This document shows, piece after piece, positions 1 through 7,720 of a DNA stretch of 10,674 nucleotides. Position 1 is the stretch's first letter. Every line of letters begins with the position of its first letter. The DNA lies in contig JAKDMR010000047.1 of assembly GCA_030452275.1 (NCBI GenBank), forward strand, positions 1-10,674, in the 5' to 3' direction. The notes under the pieces are model-generated. The model searched no databases, was not told where the DNA came from, and was given only the letters and a program-made list of their open reading frames with translations. This DNA is from Candidatus Nitrosocosmicus sp. Lineage in GTDB: Archaea > Thermoproteota > Nitrososphaeria > Nitrososphaerales > Nitrososphaeraceae. The translations under genes were made by a program, and so were the position numbers.

Positions 1-55
1 TACAGAGGATGAATGTAGTGAATGTTGACGAAGGCTTGGAGACTTAACTTAGTAT

Positions 56-718
56 CTAGCTCTTCTGCAACCGGACTATTTTTTGACCAAAGTAAATTCT
101 CCAAGGTTCGGGTAAAAATTCCAATTTTATTGCTTTTTGCATTTTGGATATATTTTCTCCATCATTATGATCATTTATATATAAACGAACAATGTCATTT
201 ATAGTAACATTATTTTTATCCCTGTATAACAATTTTATATTGTCTCCTGCACCTAATTCACCTTCTTCTAATACCTTGTAATAAATTCCTGGACGTTGAC
301 TATTGACGAATTTCTTTAGGATATCCATACGACCAAATTTGATCCCTAATTTGTAGCAAGGCATTTGAGACTGTGTGACAACTAACCGTGAAGTACCGAT
401 TCGATATTGATCACCTATGTTTACCATGTCTTCATTTAATCCCTGAGTAGTAAGATTTTCTCCAAACATTCCGAAAGACATATCAATTGTAGGATATGCT
501 TCTTTCCAGTATTTGTAATGTTCCTCAGAATAAGAATAAACTGCCTTGTCGACTCCACCATGAACTGATAGATCTGCTTGTGCATCCCCATTCAAATTAA
601 GTGTGGTTACTTTTACCCTTCCCTCTACAGGCTCTTTGAATATGCTCGTAACAACTTGACGATTCTCGTATGAAATTTGTCTGGGTAATCCTACATTAAC
701 TGAAATCACTTTCATCAT
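56..718 (-). CDS. MOSC domain protein, YiiM-like
   Basis: This 220-aa protein belongs to the MOSC family (Moco sulfurase C-terminal-like domain), which binds molybdenum cofactor or acts with it. YiiM-type members reduce N-hydroxylated bases and related compounds; that substrate is family knowledge, not shown here. The MOSC core runs from about residue 25 to 165, with the GGVDKAVYSY segment at 54-63, GMFGENLT at 83-90, and the conserved cysteine at C121 in QSQMPCYKLG, the expected Mo ligand. R142-P143-G144 followed by IYY also fits YiiM. The tail (170-220) matches the small C-terminal helical '3-alpha' domain. The start is one of two adjacent ATGs with no Shine-Dalgarno. The gene lies 81 bases downstream of tatC on the same strand and may be cotranscribed. 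Its presence fits a Moco-making cell. Family is confident; substrate is unknown. Confidence 0.9.
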   Translation of the reverse strand: MMKVISVNVGLPRQISYENRQVVTSIFKEPVEGRVKVTTLNLNGDAQADLSVHGGVDKAVYSYSEEHYKYWKEAYPTIDMSFGMFGENLTTQGLNEDMVNIGDQYRIGTSRLVVTQSQMPCYKLGIKFGRMDILKKFVNSQRPGIYYKVLEEGELGAGDNIKLLYRDKNNVTINDIVRLYINDHNDGENISKMQKAIKLEFLPEPWRIYFGQKIVRLQKS

Positions 719-799
719 AAGTGGTCTTGTTTACTAACCTAGAAGTTATTTTTAACTTTAATTCTAGACCGGATATCAATCGCCATATTTCGGTCTAAA

Positions 800-1607
800 T
801 CAGTTCCAATTATATCTTGAAATTTGCAAGTCTGCCTTAATTGCTATTATTCCGATAATGTACAAAAGCATCAATGGTCCTACTACGAACCACATAGTTA
901 TTCCACTTCCATCCGGAGTTATGATTGCACCCAGAACGACTAAAAAAATAACCACGTATCTCAAATTATCTTTCCAGAAATTTGTATTAACGATTAGTGT
1001 TTTAGTAAGAGCCCACATTACCATTGGAAGTTGAAAGGCAAATCCAAATACAAGCAACATATTTACGACAAAAAGGATAAAAGATGTGATTTCAAAAAAA
1101 GATAATATACTCATAGCCTGTCCGTATTGATATAAGAAATCAAGTGTACATGGAATTGCAACATAGTAGGAAAACATACAACCCATTACAAATAATGATA
1201 TAGTCGGTACGACGATTCTCTTGATGATTCTTTTTTCAGAATAATGCAGTGCAGGATTCAAGAAGGCAAACAGTTCTCCAAGTATGACTGACAAAGACCC
1301 CCACAATTCCGATTATTATAGCCACGTACATCTGCGCTGTAAAGGCCTGCCCCGGCGTTGTTTGTACCAAGCTAATGTTATCAGGCAATAAGTCGTTCTT
1401 TATCTGGGAAATAACTTGAATAGATAAACTGTTAAAAGTATCAGGATAAAGGATAAATAAACCATATCCATCAAATTTGATGACGGTGACACTAAGAGTC
1501 ATACCCACAGAAATGAATATAATCACAATAATACATATTCTAGTTATTCTTACTCTGAGTTCGTATAATAGTTTTACAAACGGTTTATCCTCAGATATCT
1601 TTATCAC
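800..1607 (-). pseudogene. tatC: TatC, twin-arginine translocase subunit, interrupted by a +1 frameshift
   Basis: TatC is the multi-spanning receptor of the Tat pathway, which exports folded proteins. The gene is in two overlapping frames. The N-terminal part (1607 to about 1299, running on to a stop at 1236) has the ELR motif (E16-R18), first helix (about 19-42) and the extracytoplasmic loop ending in TTPGQAF. The C-terminal part (to 800; it could start by itself at a TTG at 1306) holds FLNPALHYSEKR, further helices and ITPDGSG. Dropping one G from the G5 run at 1298-1302 joins them as IGIVG-SLSVILGELF and gives about 268 residues, a normal TatC length, with spacing that matches other TatCs without a gap. 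The start is GTG at 1607, just after an in-frame TAG. Equivalents of two key glutamates are present (ELR, SEKR), but the usual FGxxFE has Q (FGFAFQLP). Could be a sequencing error, a true pseudogene or recoding. No tatA is visible. Confidence 0.88.
1298..1302 (-). other. Frameshift site in tatC: run of five G (minus strand)
   Basis: Read on the minus strand the context is ATT GTG GGG GTC TTT, which leads into a non-TatC tail (FVSHTWR...). With one G fewer it reads ATT GTG GGG TCT TTG TCA, giving I-V-G-S-L-S and continuing as good TatC. The shift falls exactly in the homopolymer, as expected for a miscounted run or a slippage mutation. Confidence 0.85.
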
Positions 1608-1704
1608 CCTTGTCTAATCCATCCAACCTAATAAACTGTTGTGGCAATATTGATTTCTTAAATTTTGTTGTACTGGTTAATTAACGATGTTCTACACTAA
1701 AGGC

Positions 1705-1712
1705 CTATATAC
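1705..1712 (+). promoter_or_regulatory. Putative TATA box of moaA
   Basis: CTATATAC lies 46 bases before the moaA TTG. A start of transcription about 25 bases downstream (around 1735) would leave a leader of roughly 20-25 bases that contains the Shine-Dalgarno. Assigned from position and sequence only. Confidence 0.5.
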
Positions 1713-1745
1713 GTCAAACGGGTTTTACGAGACTAGAGCACGCTA

Positions 1746-1751
1746 GGGGAG
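1746..1751 (+). promoter_or_regulatory. Shine-Dalgarno of moaA, decides a TTG start
   Basis: GGGGAG sits 6 bases before TTG 1758. The nearby ATG at 1752 is followed at once by TAA, so it cannot start the gene. The site supports translation from TTG and gives the expected length before the radical-SAM cysteines. Confidence 0.7.
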
Positions 1752-1757
1752 ATGTAA

Positions 1758-2753
1758 TTGAATAATAATCTTGTTGACAGTTTTGGAAGAATAGCAAAGA
1801 AACTAAGAATTTCAATAACTGATAGATGTAACATGCAATGTGTTTACTGCATGCCCTCAAACAATACCAATTGGTTAGAGCAAGACAGTCTACTGAGTTA
1901 TGAACAAATAACTCGCCTTGCCAAGATATTTGTATCTTTAGGAATTGAAAAGATAAAAATTACAGGAGGAGAACCTACAGTTCGTGGTAACGTAGAGAAT
2001 CTAATAAAATCTTTGTCCTCTATTGAAGGATTAAGATCGATTAGTATGACAACAAACGGAATCCTAGTAAAAGATAAAATAAAGATTCTCAAAGAATCTG
2101 GACTAGAAAGTCTAAACATTAGTTTGGATACATTCAAACCTGACAGATTTAAAGCCATGAGTGGAATTGATGGCTTTTATAATGTAAGAAATGCAATAAA
2201 TACTGCAATAGACGAAAATTTGTCAGTAAAAATCAATACTGTAATTATTAAGGGATGGAATGATGACGAAATTTCACATTTTGTAAGATTTTCTAAAGAC
2301 ACTGGATGTATTGTTAAATTTATTGAATTCATGCCATTGGATGGAACAGGCATTTGGTCTGAAGAATTGGTTGTAAGTAAGAAAAGAATGATAGAGATAA
2401 TAAACAAGGACTTTGATCAATTATCTCCTCTTCATAATGATAAATCCGACCCCGCCAGATTATATACTTTTGAGGATGGAAAAGGAGTTATAGGATTTAT
2501 TCCTTCCATTACAGAGCCGTTTTGTAAGAACTGTGATAGAGTTAGTATTACTGCAGATGGTAAACTTTACAGTTGTTTATTTGACAAGTCAAGTAATGAT
2601 CTAAAGAGTTTACTTGAAGGCGGAAAATCAGACCTCGATATAATTAAATGCATCAACAAGTCAGTGCAAAAAAAACCTGAAGGAATTATTAAAATTATTA
2701 AAACGCATTCATTAAGGCCAACTTTGAATGTGATGCATACTATTGGTGGATAA
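1758..2753 (+). CDS. moaA: GTP 3',8-cyclase MoaA
   Basis: MoaA is the radical-SAM enzyme of the first Moco step, converting GTP to 3',8-cyclo-7,8-dihydro-GTP, which MoaC then rearranges. At 331 aa it has the usual family length. The N-terminal [4Fe-4S] cluster cysteines are C24, C28 and C31 (CX3CX2C in TDRCNMQCVYC). The SAM-binding ITGGEP motif is at 68-73, followed by R76. The C-terminal cluster cysteines are C256, C259 and C273 (CX2CX13C), and the protein ends in the conserved Gly-Gly tail (HTIGG) needed for catalysis. All hallmark residues are intact. It starts at TTG, supported by a strong Shine-Dalgarno. It diverges from tatC and converges on the molybdoenzyme gene, so it appears to be transcribed alone, while its partner moaC lies 2 kb away in the moaC-moaB fusion. 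Confidence 0.97.
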   Translation: MNNNLVDSFGRIAKKLRISITDRCNMQCVYCMPSNNTNWLEQDSLLSYEQITRLAKIFVSLGIEKIKITGGEPTVRGNVENLIKSLSSIEGLRSISMTTNGILVKDKIKILKESGLESLNISLDTFKPDRFKAMSGIDGFYNVRNAINTAIDENLSVKINTVIIKGWNDDEISHFVRFSKDTGCIVKFIEFMPLDGTGIWSEELVVSKKRMIEIINKDFDQLSPLHNDKSDPARLYTFEDGKGVIGFIPSITEPFCKNCDRVSITADGKLYSCLFDKSSNDLKSLLEGGKSDLDIIKCINKSVQKKPEGIIKIIKTHSLRPTLNVMHTIGG

Positions 2754-2867
2754 ACTTCTGAATGAAAAATGGATGAGTAGAAAATTGGTTACAAGATACA
2801 AGATTAGATTCTATATAGGGGAAGAATATATCAATTCTTTGATGATTGTGATAAATCGGATTTCTAA

Positions 2868-2943
2868 TGTTTTATTTGATTTACAATTTCGGATCAAATC
2901 AAAAACAAACAATACCGATTATGGATCAAAAACAAAACGGGTC
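2868..2943. terminator. T-rich region between convergent moaA and molybdoenzyme genes
   Basis: The 214-base gap between the two stop codons holds T-rich stretches in both directions: GTTTTATTTGATTT on the plus strand (about 2869-2882) and GTTTTGTTTTTGATCC on the minus strand (about 2924-2939). Archaeal termination commonly uses such U-rich tracts without a hairpin. It also contains short repeats (GGATCAAA at 2891 and 2923; AATACCGATTAT at 2911 and AATACCAATTAT near 2960). No convincing gene is seen in the gap. Confidence 0.35.
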
Positions 2944-2967
2944 TTTCTTTAACATCAAAAATACCAA

Positions 2968-4677
2968 TTATACTGAAATATTTACTTGATTATAGCCTCC
3001 AGCACCGTTTGGAAATGGCTCTTCTAATTCAGAAGTCTGGACCTGACCGGTCTTGTCTGTTGCTCTCACGATAATTTTATAATCCCCTTTGTCTGCAGTT
3101 ATAAAACCACTCGTCCATAAAACCCATGTATATTTCGACAATGGATCTTTGACTATTGCAGTTTTCCAGGTAGTTCCTCCATCTACACTTACCTCAACTT
3201 TGGAGATTCCCCTATCCCCTGCAAATGCAACTCCGGCAATAGGAATATTTTTGCTATTCAGGAAGCCGCTATTAGGTACTAAATTCGGGAATCTATCATT
3301 TATGGGTTGATTACCAGGAATAACCACAGATGAATATATGTTTTTGATATCACTATTTGTCCACCCTTTTCTTTGCCAAAAGCCTTCATACGTTTTATCT
3401 ACCAATTCTATTTCTGTAATCCATTTCGGATTCATCATTCCATAGAATCCAGGCACTATTGCTCTAACTGGATATCCATGTTCACTGGTCAAAGGTGAAT
3501 TGTTCATGTCATACGCTAAAATGGTACCATCCATCATACCATTCTCCAATGGAATTCCTACATCGTATCCATCTGAACATCTAAATACAATATATTTAAC
3601 ACTAGACTGAACTCCAGCTTTAGAAAGGATGTCTCTAAGTCTCACTCCCTTCCATAATGCAGTACTTACAAGATTTCCACCTATTTTATTACTAATACAT
3701 GTCAAGGTTGCAAATTCTTCAACTGAATTCATATCCCTAAACTCTGCATAGTTAATTACAATAGGATTATCCACTAGTCCCTTTACAGTGAGACTCCAAT
3801 CGTTGGCATTTATAGTAGGGACTACGGTGTTTATATCTATCCTATAAAATAGATATGTGGGAGTAACCTCTGCATCTATGAGCGGAGTAAGAATGGGATT
3901 TTCAAAACCGGCGGGTTTTGATTTTGATTGTAAAAATTCCTGTATCGATGTGTCAAGTGCACGTGGTTGTTGTTGCTGTTGTTGTGCTGATCCAGAAATT
4001 AAACGTGTAAATCCAAAATACACTAATGGAATTGCAATAACTGAAATTATTAAAGCACGGATCATGTCTCTCTTGCTATAGTCGATATTGGAATTTTTGT
4101 TACTTTTATTAATGACATCCTCATTATCACTACTAGCACGGGTTTCAACCAGATCAATTTTCTTATTTTTATTACCAAACAAGAATGCAAAGATCAGACC
4201 ATAAATGGCACTCGGTAACAAAAATAATACAAATGAATTGACAGGAATAGATATTGACTGCCCAGGTGTGGTACTAAGCACCAAAAAAATAATTGTGAGT
4301 ACAATCAAAATTAAGTAAGAAATGAATGCAGATAGTACGGATTTAATTGCATAGATTGGCGATTTCATTTTCATAAACAATTTACCTAAAATGATACCGA
4401 TTATACCGTAAAGTATGATGTTAACTACTGTTGCACCTATAAATGTAGAATATTTAGCTAGGGCACCTAGTGTGAGTACTGCTTGTGATTCGATTTCTCC
4501 GGATGTAATCGAGATTAATCCCTGGGAAGCAATTTCAGGTATGAATAATCCATCAATAGTTAATTTTGAGAAAATTGATAAAGATAGACTCGCTATTCCT
4601 GCAGCAAGACCAAAAAGGAAAAATACGATATAATTATTGCCCCTTATCCTTAGGACCACCATATAATCAAAAAACAA
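2968..4677 (-). CDS. Membrane-anchored sulfite-oxidase-family molybdopterin oxidoreductase
   Basis: This 569-aa protein (564 if it starts at ATG 4662, which I prefer to TTG 4677) couples a five-helix membrane anchor to an outward-facing Moco domain. Hydrophobic segments lie at about 17-38, 76-98, 110-136, 146-168 and 206-224. A charged cytoplasmic loop (169-205) ends in SKRDMIR, a Tat-like motif, just before helix 5. A six-glutamine run (232-237) starts the linker. The sulfite-oxidase-type Moco domain spans about 270-430, with the likely Mo-ligand cysteine C327 (TLTCISNKIGG) and the typical HGYPVRAIVPGFYGMMNPKW stretch (400-419). An Ig-like dimerisation domain follows (about 478-569; VEVSVDGGTTW). 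The substrate is unknown: sulfite or another oxo-transfer substrate, and an electron acceptor probably in the membrane. Actinobacteria have similar five-helix Moco proteins. Surrounding Moco genes fit its need for cofactor. Confidence 0.9.
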   Translation of the reverse strand: MFFDYMVVLRIRGNNYIVFFLFGLAAGIASLSLSIFSKLTIDGLFIPEIASQGLISITSGEIESQAVLTLGALAKYSTFIGATVVNIILYGIIGIILGKLFMKMKSPIYAIKSVLSAFISYLILIVLTIIFLVLSTTPGQSISIPVNSFVLFLLPSAIYGLIFAFLFGNKNKKIDLVETRASSDNEDVINKSNKNSNIDYSKRDMIRALIISVIAIPLVYFGFTRLISGSAQQQQQQPRALDTSIQEFLQSKSKPAGFENPILTPLIDAEVTPTYLFYRIDINTVVPTINANDWSLTVKGLVDNPIVINYAEFRDMNSVEEFATLTCISNKIGGNLVSTALWKGVRLRDILSKAGVQSSVKYIVFRCSDGYDVGIPLENGMMDGTILAYDMNNSPLTSEHGYPVRAIVPGFYGMMNPKWITEIELVDKTYEGFWQRKGWTNSDIKNIYSSVVIPGNQPINDRFPNLVPNSGFLNSKNIPIAGVAFAGDRGISKVEVSVDGGTTWKTAIVKDPLSKYTWVLWTSGFITADKGDYKIIVRATDKTGQVQTSELEEPFPNGAGGYNQVNISV

Positions 4678-4680
4678 TAG

Positions 4681-4690
4681 AGATTTAAGG
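4681..4690 (-). promoter_or_regulatory. Putative TATA box of the molybdoenzyme gene
   Basis: On the minus strand CCTTAAATCT is centred about 24 bases before ATG 4662. This spacing would give a leaderless or nearly leaderless transcript and is the main reason for preferring ATG 4662 to TTG 4677. Weak consensus. Confidence 0.35.
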
Positions 4691-4798
4691 TTTTTTCCAA
4701 ATTAAATTAACATTCATTCGTATCAGTATAATATACTTGATTCAAACAGTGACTATGAATTTAAAGCCTCGACAGTAGTGATATGACGTAGTCTTAAT

Positions 4799-4807
4799 CT
4801 TATATAG
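4799..4807 (+). promoter_or_regulatory. TATA box of moaC-moaB
   Basis: CTTATATAG is centred 28 bases before ATG 4831, with no Shine-Dalgarno between. This is the layout of an archaeal leaderless transcript, and it favours ATG 4831 over the in-frame ATG at 4840. Confidence 0.6.
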
Positions 4808-4830
4808 ATAATTTAATCTTACTGTAAATA

Positions 4831-5748
4831 ATGGTCGGTATGATTAATGTTGGTGACAAACCAGAAACCCTTAGAACTGCTGTTGCTCAAGCACTTTTAT
4901 CATTTGATAACAAAATTATGAGCATAATAAAGGATGGAAATTCCCCAAAGGGAAATATTTTTGAAATAGCAAAAGTGTCGGGTACACTGGGGGCTAAAAA
5001 AACTTCAGATCTTATTCCATACTGTCATCCTATTCCGATTGATGATGTAAAGGTGGATGTTACTATCGAACCAAGCTATGTTAGGATTCTTGTCAAAGTA
5101 AAAAGCATTTGGAAAACAGGGGTAGAGATGGAAGCGTTAACGGGAGCAACTATCGCGGCACTATCCGTATACGACATACTAAAGCCTTTAGACATATCCC
5201 TATCAATTGATAACATTAAATTATTAGAAAAGCACGGAGGGATTGGAGATTTTAAGGAAAACCAAGATAAGAAGCTCAAAGCGGTTGTTATTACAATTAG
5301 TGACTCTAGAAAGAAAGATCAAGATGAATCGGGTAAATTAATAATTAATGTCCTTATCATAAACGGATTTAATATTGTTGACTACAAGATAATTCCTGAC
5401 GAAATTGACTTAATAGAGAAAGAATTGATATATTATTCTGACAAACTCGGAGTAAATATTATTATTACTACTGGAGGAACAGGAGTAGGACCCAATGACG
5501 TCACTCCAGAGGCTACAAAAAAAGTATTAGAAAAGGAAGTGTCAGGTATATCAGAAAATCTTAGAAACTATGGACAAAGTAGGACCCCTCTATCTATGCT
5601 CTCACGCGGGGTTTCAGGAATTAGAGGAAATACATTAATTGTTAACATGCCAGGTAGCACCAATGCAGTTTCTCAATCTATAAATGCGTTATTTCCAGGG
5701 GTAATGCATATTTTTAGAATGATTGCAGGGCAAGGTCATCACAAATAG
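4831..5748 (+). CDS. moaC-moaB: Bifunctional MoaC-MoaB fusion protein
   Basis: This 305-aa protein joins two Moco enzymes. Residues 1 to about 143 are MoaC, cyclic pyranopterin monophosphate synthase, which completes the reaction begun by MoaA. Seen there are the K56-K57-TSD segment, CHP at 65-67, E99 and E101 in GVEMEALTG, and the YDILK motif with D115 and K118, matching the known catalytic Asp and Lys. Residues about 148-305 are a MoaB/MogA domain, which adenylylates molybdopterin to prime metal insertion: ISDSR at 156-160, TTGGTGVGP at 213-221, DVTPEAT at 223-229 and MPGST at 273-277. Both halves look complete. Similar MoaC/MoaB(MogA) fusions are known in other prokaryotes. It puts an early and a late pathway step in one chain. 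It is probably a single-gene, leaderless transcript, converging on moeA with only 24 bases between. Confidence 0.95.
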   Translation: MVGMINVGDKPETLRTAVAQALLSFDNKIMSIIKDGNSPKGNIFEIAKVSGTLGAKKTSDLIPYCHPIPIDDVKVDVTIEPSYVRILVKVKSIWKTGVEMEALTGATIAALSVYDILKPLDISLSIDNIKLLEKHGGIGDFKENQDKKLKAVVITISDSRKKDQDESGKLIINVLIINGFNIVDYKIIPDEIDLIEKELIYYSDKLGVNIIITTGGTGVGPNDVTPEATKKVLEKEVSGISENLRNYGQSRTPLSMLSRGVSGIRGNTLIVNMPGSTNAVSQSINALFPGVMHIFRMIAGQGHHK

Positions 5749-5772
5749 CATAGTGAAACATAATTAGATGCT

Positions 5773-7065
5773 TCATCCTGGGAATTGGATGTCGTTAACA
5801 TATGAGTAACCAGGTAAAACATTTACTTGTACCACGTCTCCCTTAAAGAGATTTGTCACATTCTCAGGAACAGTCACATAACCATTGGTATTGACTATCA
5901 ATGAAATACTTTGGGTTTCTCCTATTATTGGTTTTGCATAGAACTTGTCTTTTAATTTTATTAGGTGGACGTATATTATTTTTCTAAAATCACGGAATTT
6001 CTTGCGACAAGTCCAATCTTCAACCACCATGGCAGAAATGGTAAAAACATTAAAAGTAGTTTGCCCCGAAAATAGAGATATCAAGGGTCTTGCGAATACA
6101 AAAAATGCATTCAAACTACCTTGAATTGGTCCGGGCATAATTAGTATTGGTTTTTTATTGACGACTGCAATTCCTGTTACTCTACCTCGATCTAGTTTTA
6201 TTTTATGAGCTATAATCTCAGACGGCGTCATCGAATCAATAGTTGATTTCACAATATCCTGCTTACCGGCCGATGTTCCACCTATCGTTATAATCAAGTC
6301 AGAAGTTTTTACGGCATGATCAATTTTTCTTTTGAGGATATCCACATCATCTGGTGTAACTCCCATATCCATCGATATGCCACCTAATACACTTACTAAA
6401 GATGAAATAATATGACCGTTAGTATTGATTACTTTATTTTCTTTATTTCCTGTGCTTTTTTCAATATCATCAGTAAGTTCGTTACCCGTTGGTATAATAG
6501 AGACTCTAGGCTTTCTAAAAACTGAAATTTTACTAATCCGTAGAGTAGCCAAAAGACCCATGTGTTGAACTCGTATTGCTTGTTCTTTAAATAACACCTT
6601 TTTTTCTTTCTTAATATCCGATCCAGCTGAATACACAAAACTTTCTTTTCCTATTGGTTCGACAATCTCCACTAAATTGTTTTTGATTATTTTTGTGTTT
6701 TCTATCGGTATTACCGCATCGGATTTTAGAGGCATATATCCACCAGTTTGAATTCTAAATGCTGCTCCTTTTTTTAAAATATGGCGTGGTAAGATCCCCA
6801 AGGTTGATTCAGAGGGCGAAATCCTTAAAAGAACTGGATTTTTCTTTGATGCAATAGTCACATCGCTAGATCGGATTGCATATCCATCCATGTGAGAAGA
6901 GTCATGAGTAGGTATATTTTCTTGTGCAATAATGTCATCTTTTAAGATCCTTCCTAGGGATTCAAAAACAGGAACGAGTTCTATGCGCTTAGGAACCGTA
7001 ATGTTTTCTAGAAGAATTTTGAATGCCTTATCGACGGTAAAATATGGATTAGAATTTTTTTTCAT
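5773..7065 (-). CDS. moeA: Molybdopterin molybdenumtransferase MoeA
   Basis: MoeA inserts molybdate (or tungstate) into adenylylated molybdopterin, the last step of basic Moco synthesis, using the product of the MoaB domain encoded next door. It is 430 aa, a normal length. Motifs in order: SSHMDGYAIR (56-65), TGGYMPLKSDAVIP (107-120, in place of the usual TGAxLPxGAD), RVSIIPTGNEL (187-197), the MoCF-type IITIGGTSAGKQD (258-270, where many MoeAs have GGVSVG) and the LIMPGPIQGS loop (308-317). A C-terminal domain IV spans about 345-420. It starts at ATG with no Shine-Dalgarno, 108 bases downstream of moaE; the gap has AT-rich TATA-like stretches (near 7083 and 7102) so it may have its own promoter or be read through from moaDE. 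Whether it prefers Mo or W cannot be told. Confidence 0.95.
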   Translation of the reverse strand: MKKNSNPYFTVDKAFKILLENITVPKRIELVPVFESLGRILKDDIIAQENIPTHDSSHMDGYAIRSSDVTIASKKNPVLLRISPSESTLGILPRHILKKGAAFRIQTGGYMPLKSDAVIPIENTKIIKNNLVEIVEPIGKESFVYSAGSDIKKEKKVLFKEQAIRVQHMGLLATLRISKISVFRKPRVSIIPTGNELTDDIEKSTGNKENKVINTNGHIISSLVSVLGGISMDMGVTPDDVDILKRKIDHAVKTSDLIITIGGTSAGKQDIVKSTIDSMTPSEIIAHKIKLDRGRVTGIAVVNKKPILIMPGPIQGSLNAFFVFARPLISLFSGQTTFNVFTISAMVVEDWTCRKKFRDFRKIIYVHLIKLKDKFYAKPIIGETQSISLIVNTNGYVTVPENVTNLFKGDVVQVNVLPGYSYVNDIQFPG

Positions 7066-7173
7066 ATATTAATTCATTCTTTTAAAATTGAAAGCGATAT
7101 TAAATTTGTGTAATATGCGGATGACATATAATTCAAATTTTCACTCTCACAATTGAATCAAATATTTGTATTC

Positions 7174-7713
7174 TCAATTTGTCTTTATTGATTTCCCTTC
7201 TACCCATTTTTCATCCCCTTTTGATAGAATTTCTTTTTTCCAAATAGGCACCTCTTGTTTAATCTTTGCTAGGATGTATTTACATGCCTTAAAGGCATCT
7301 TTACTATGAGGAGTAGAAAGTGCTATGATTACACTGTTATTGCCTAGAGCTAATTCACCTATTCTGTGAACTATCTTAATTTTTTTGATACCATACTTTT
7401 CTATTGCCAATTTTTCAATATTTTTTATCTTTTTTTCAGCCATTTTTGAATAAGATTCATAATACATTTCTTTTACTTTTCCATGCATTCCAAAGTTTCT
7501 TACTGTACCTACAAAAATTACGGTTGCCCCTGATTGTCCCTCAATGTCTACCATCGAATCTAAAACATTATTGAGATCGATTTCTGATTCCGTTATTCTC
7601 TGCGAGGGTGACGATGGCTCGAGTGAGTCGTTATTATTCATAGAATTACGAGAATCATTCCCGGATTTAAGTTCAAATTTATTAGTCTCTTTTTGCAAAT
7701 CTCTACTACTCAA
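7174..7713 (-). CDS. moaE: Molybdopterin synthase catalytic subunit MoaE
   Basis: MoaE is the large subunit of molybdopterin synthase. It takes sulfur from the thiocarboxylated tail of MoaD to convert cyclic pyranopterin monophosphate to molybdopterin. The core (about 40-179) shows GATVIFVGTVR (62-72), MYYESYSKM (83-91), VHRIGEL (115-121), HSKDAF (136-141) and the catalytic pair K152 and K159 with the usual seven-residue spacing, followed by WVEG (170-173). The first ~40 residues are a polar Ser/Asn/Glu-rich extension absent from compact MoaEs. The start is TTG, 7 bases after the moaD stop; a GGAGGG within the end of moaD supports it. An internal ATG at 7641 would give a shorter protein but has no such site. 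It is clearly cotranscribed with moaD. Confidence 0.95.
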   Translation of the reverse strand: MSSRDLQKETNKFELKSGNDSRNSMNNNDSLEPSSPSQRITESEIDLNNVLDSMVDIEGQSGATVIFVGTVRNFGMHGKVKEMYYESYSKMAEKKIKNIEKLAIEKYGIKKIKIVHRIGELALGNNSVIIALSTPHSKDAFKACKYILAKIKQEVPIWKKEILSKGDEKWVEGKSIKTN

Positions 7714-7720
7714 TTCAATA

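Noticed and set aside
1236..1306. Programmed frameshift as the preferred explanation for tatC
   Set aside because: No known TatC recoding, no obvious slippery-site architecture beyond a G-run; an error or mutation in a homopolymer is simpler, so I list it only as an option.
2743..2952. 69-codon plus-strand ORF overlapping the end of moaA
   Set aside because: No family features, overlaps the conserved MoaA Gly-Gly tail region, and is rich in repeats; probably chance.
3857..4081. Plus-strand ORF with a run of six cysteines
   Set aside because: It is the antisense of the poly-Gln linker of the molybdoenzyme gene.
6429..6638. Minus-strand 69-codon ORF within moeA
   Set aside because: Other-frame shadow of a well-supported MoeA coding region.
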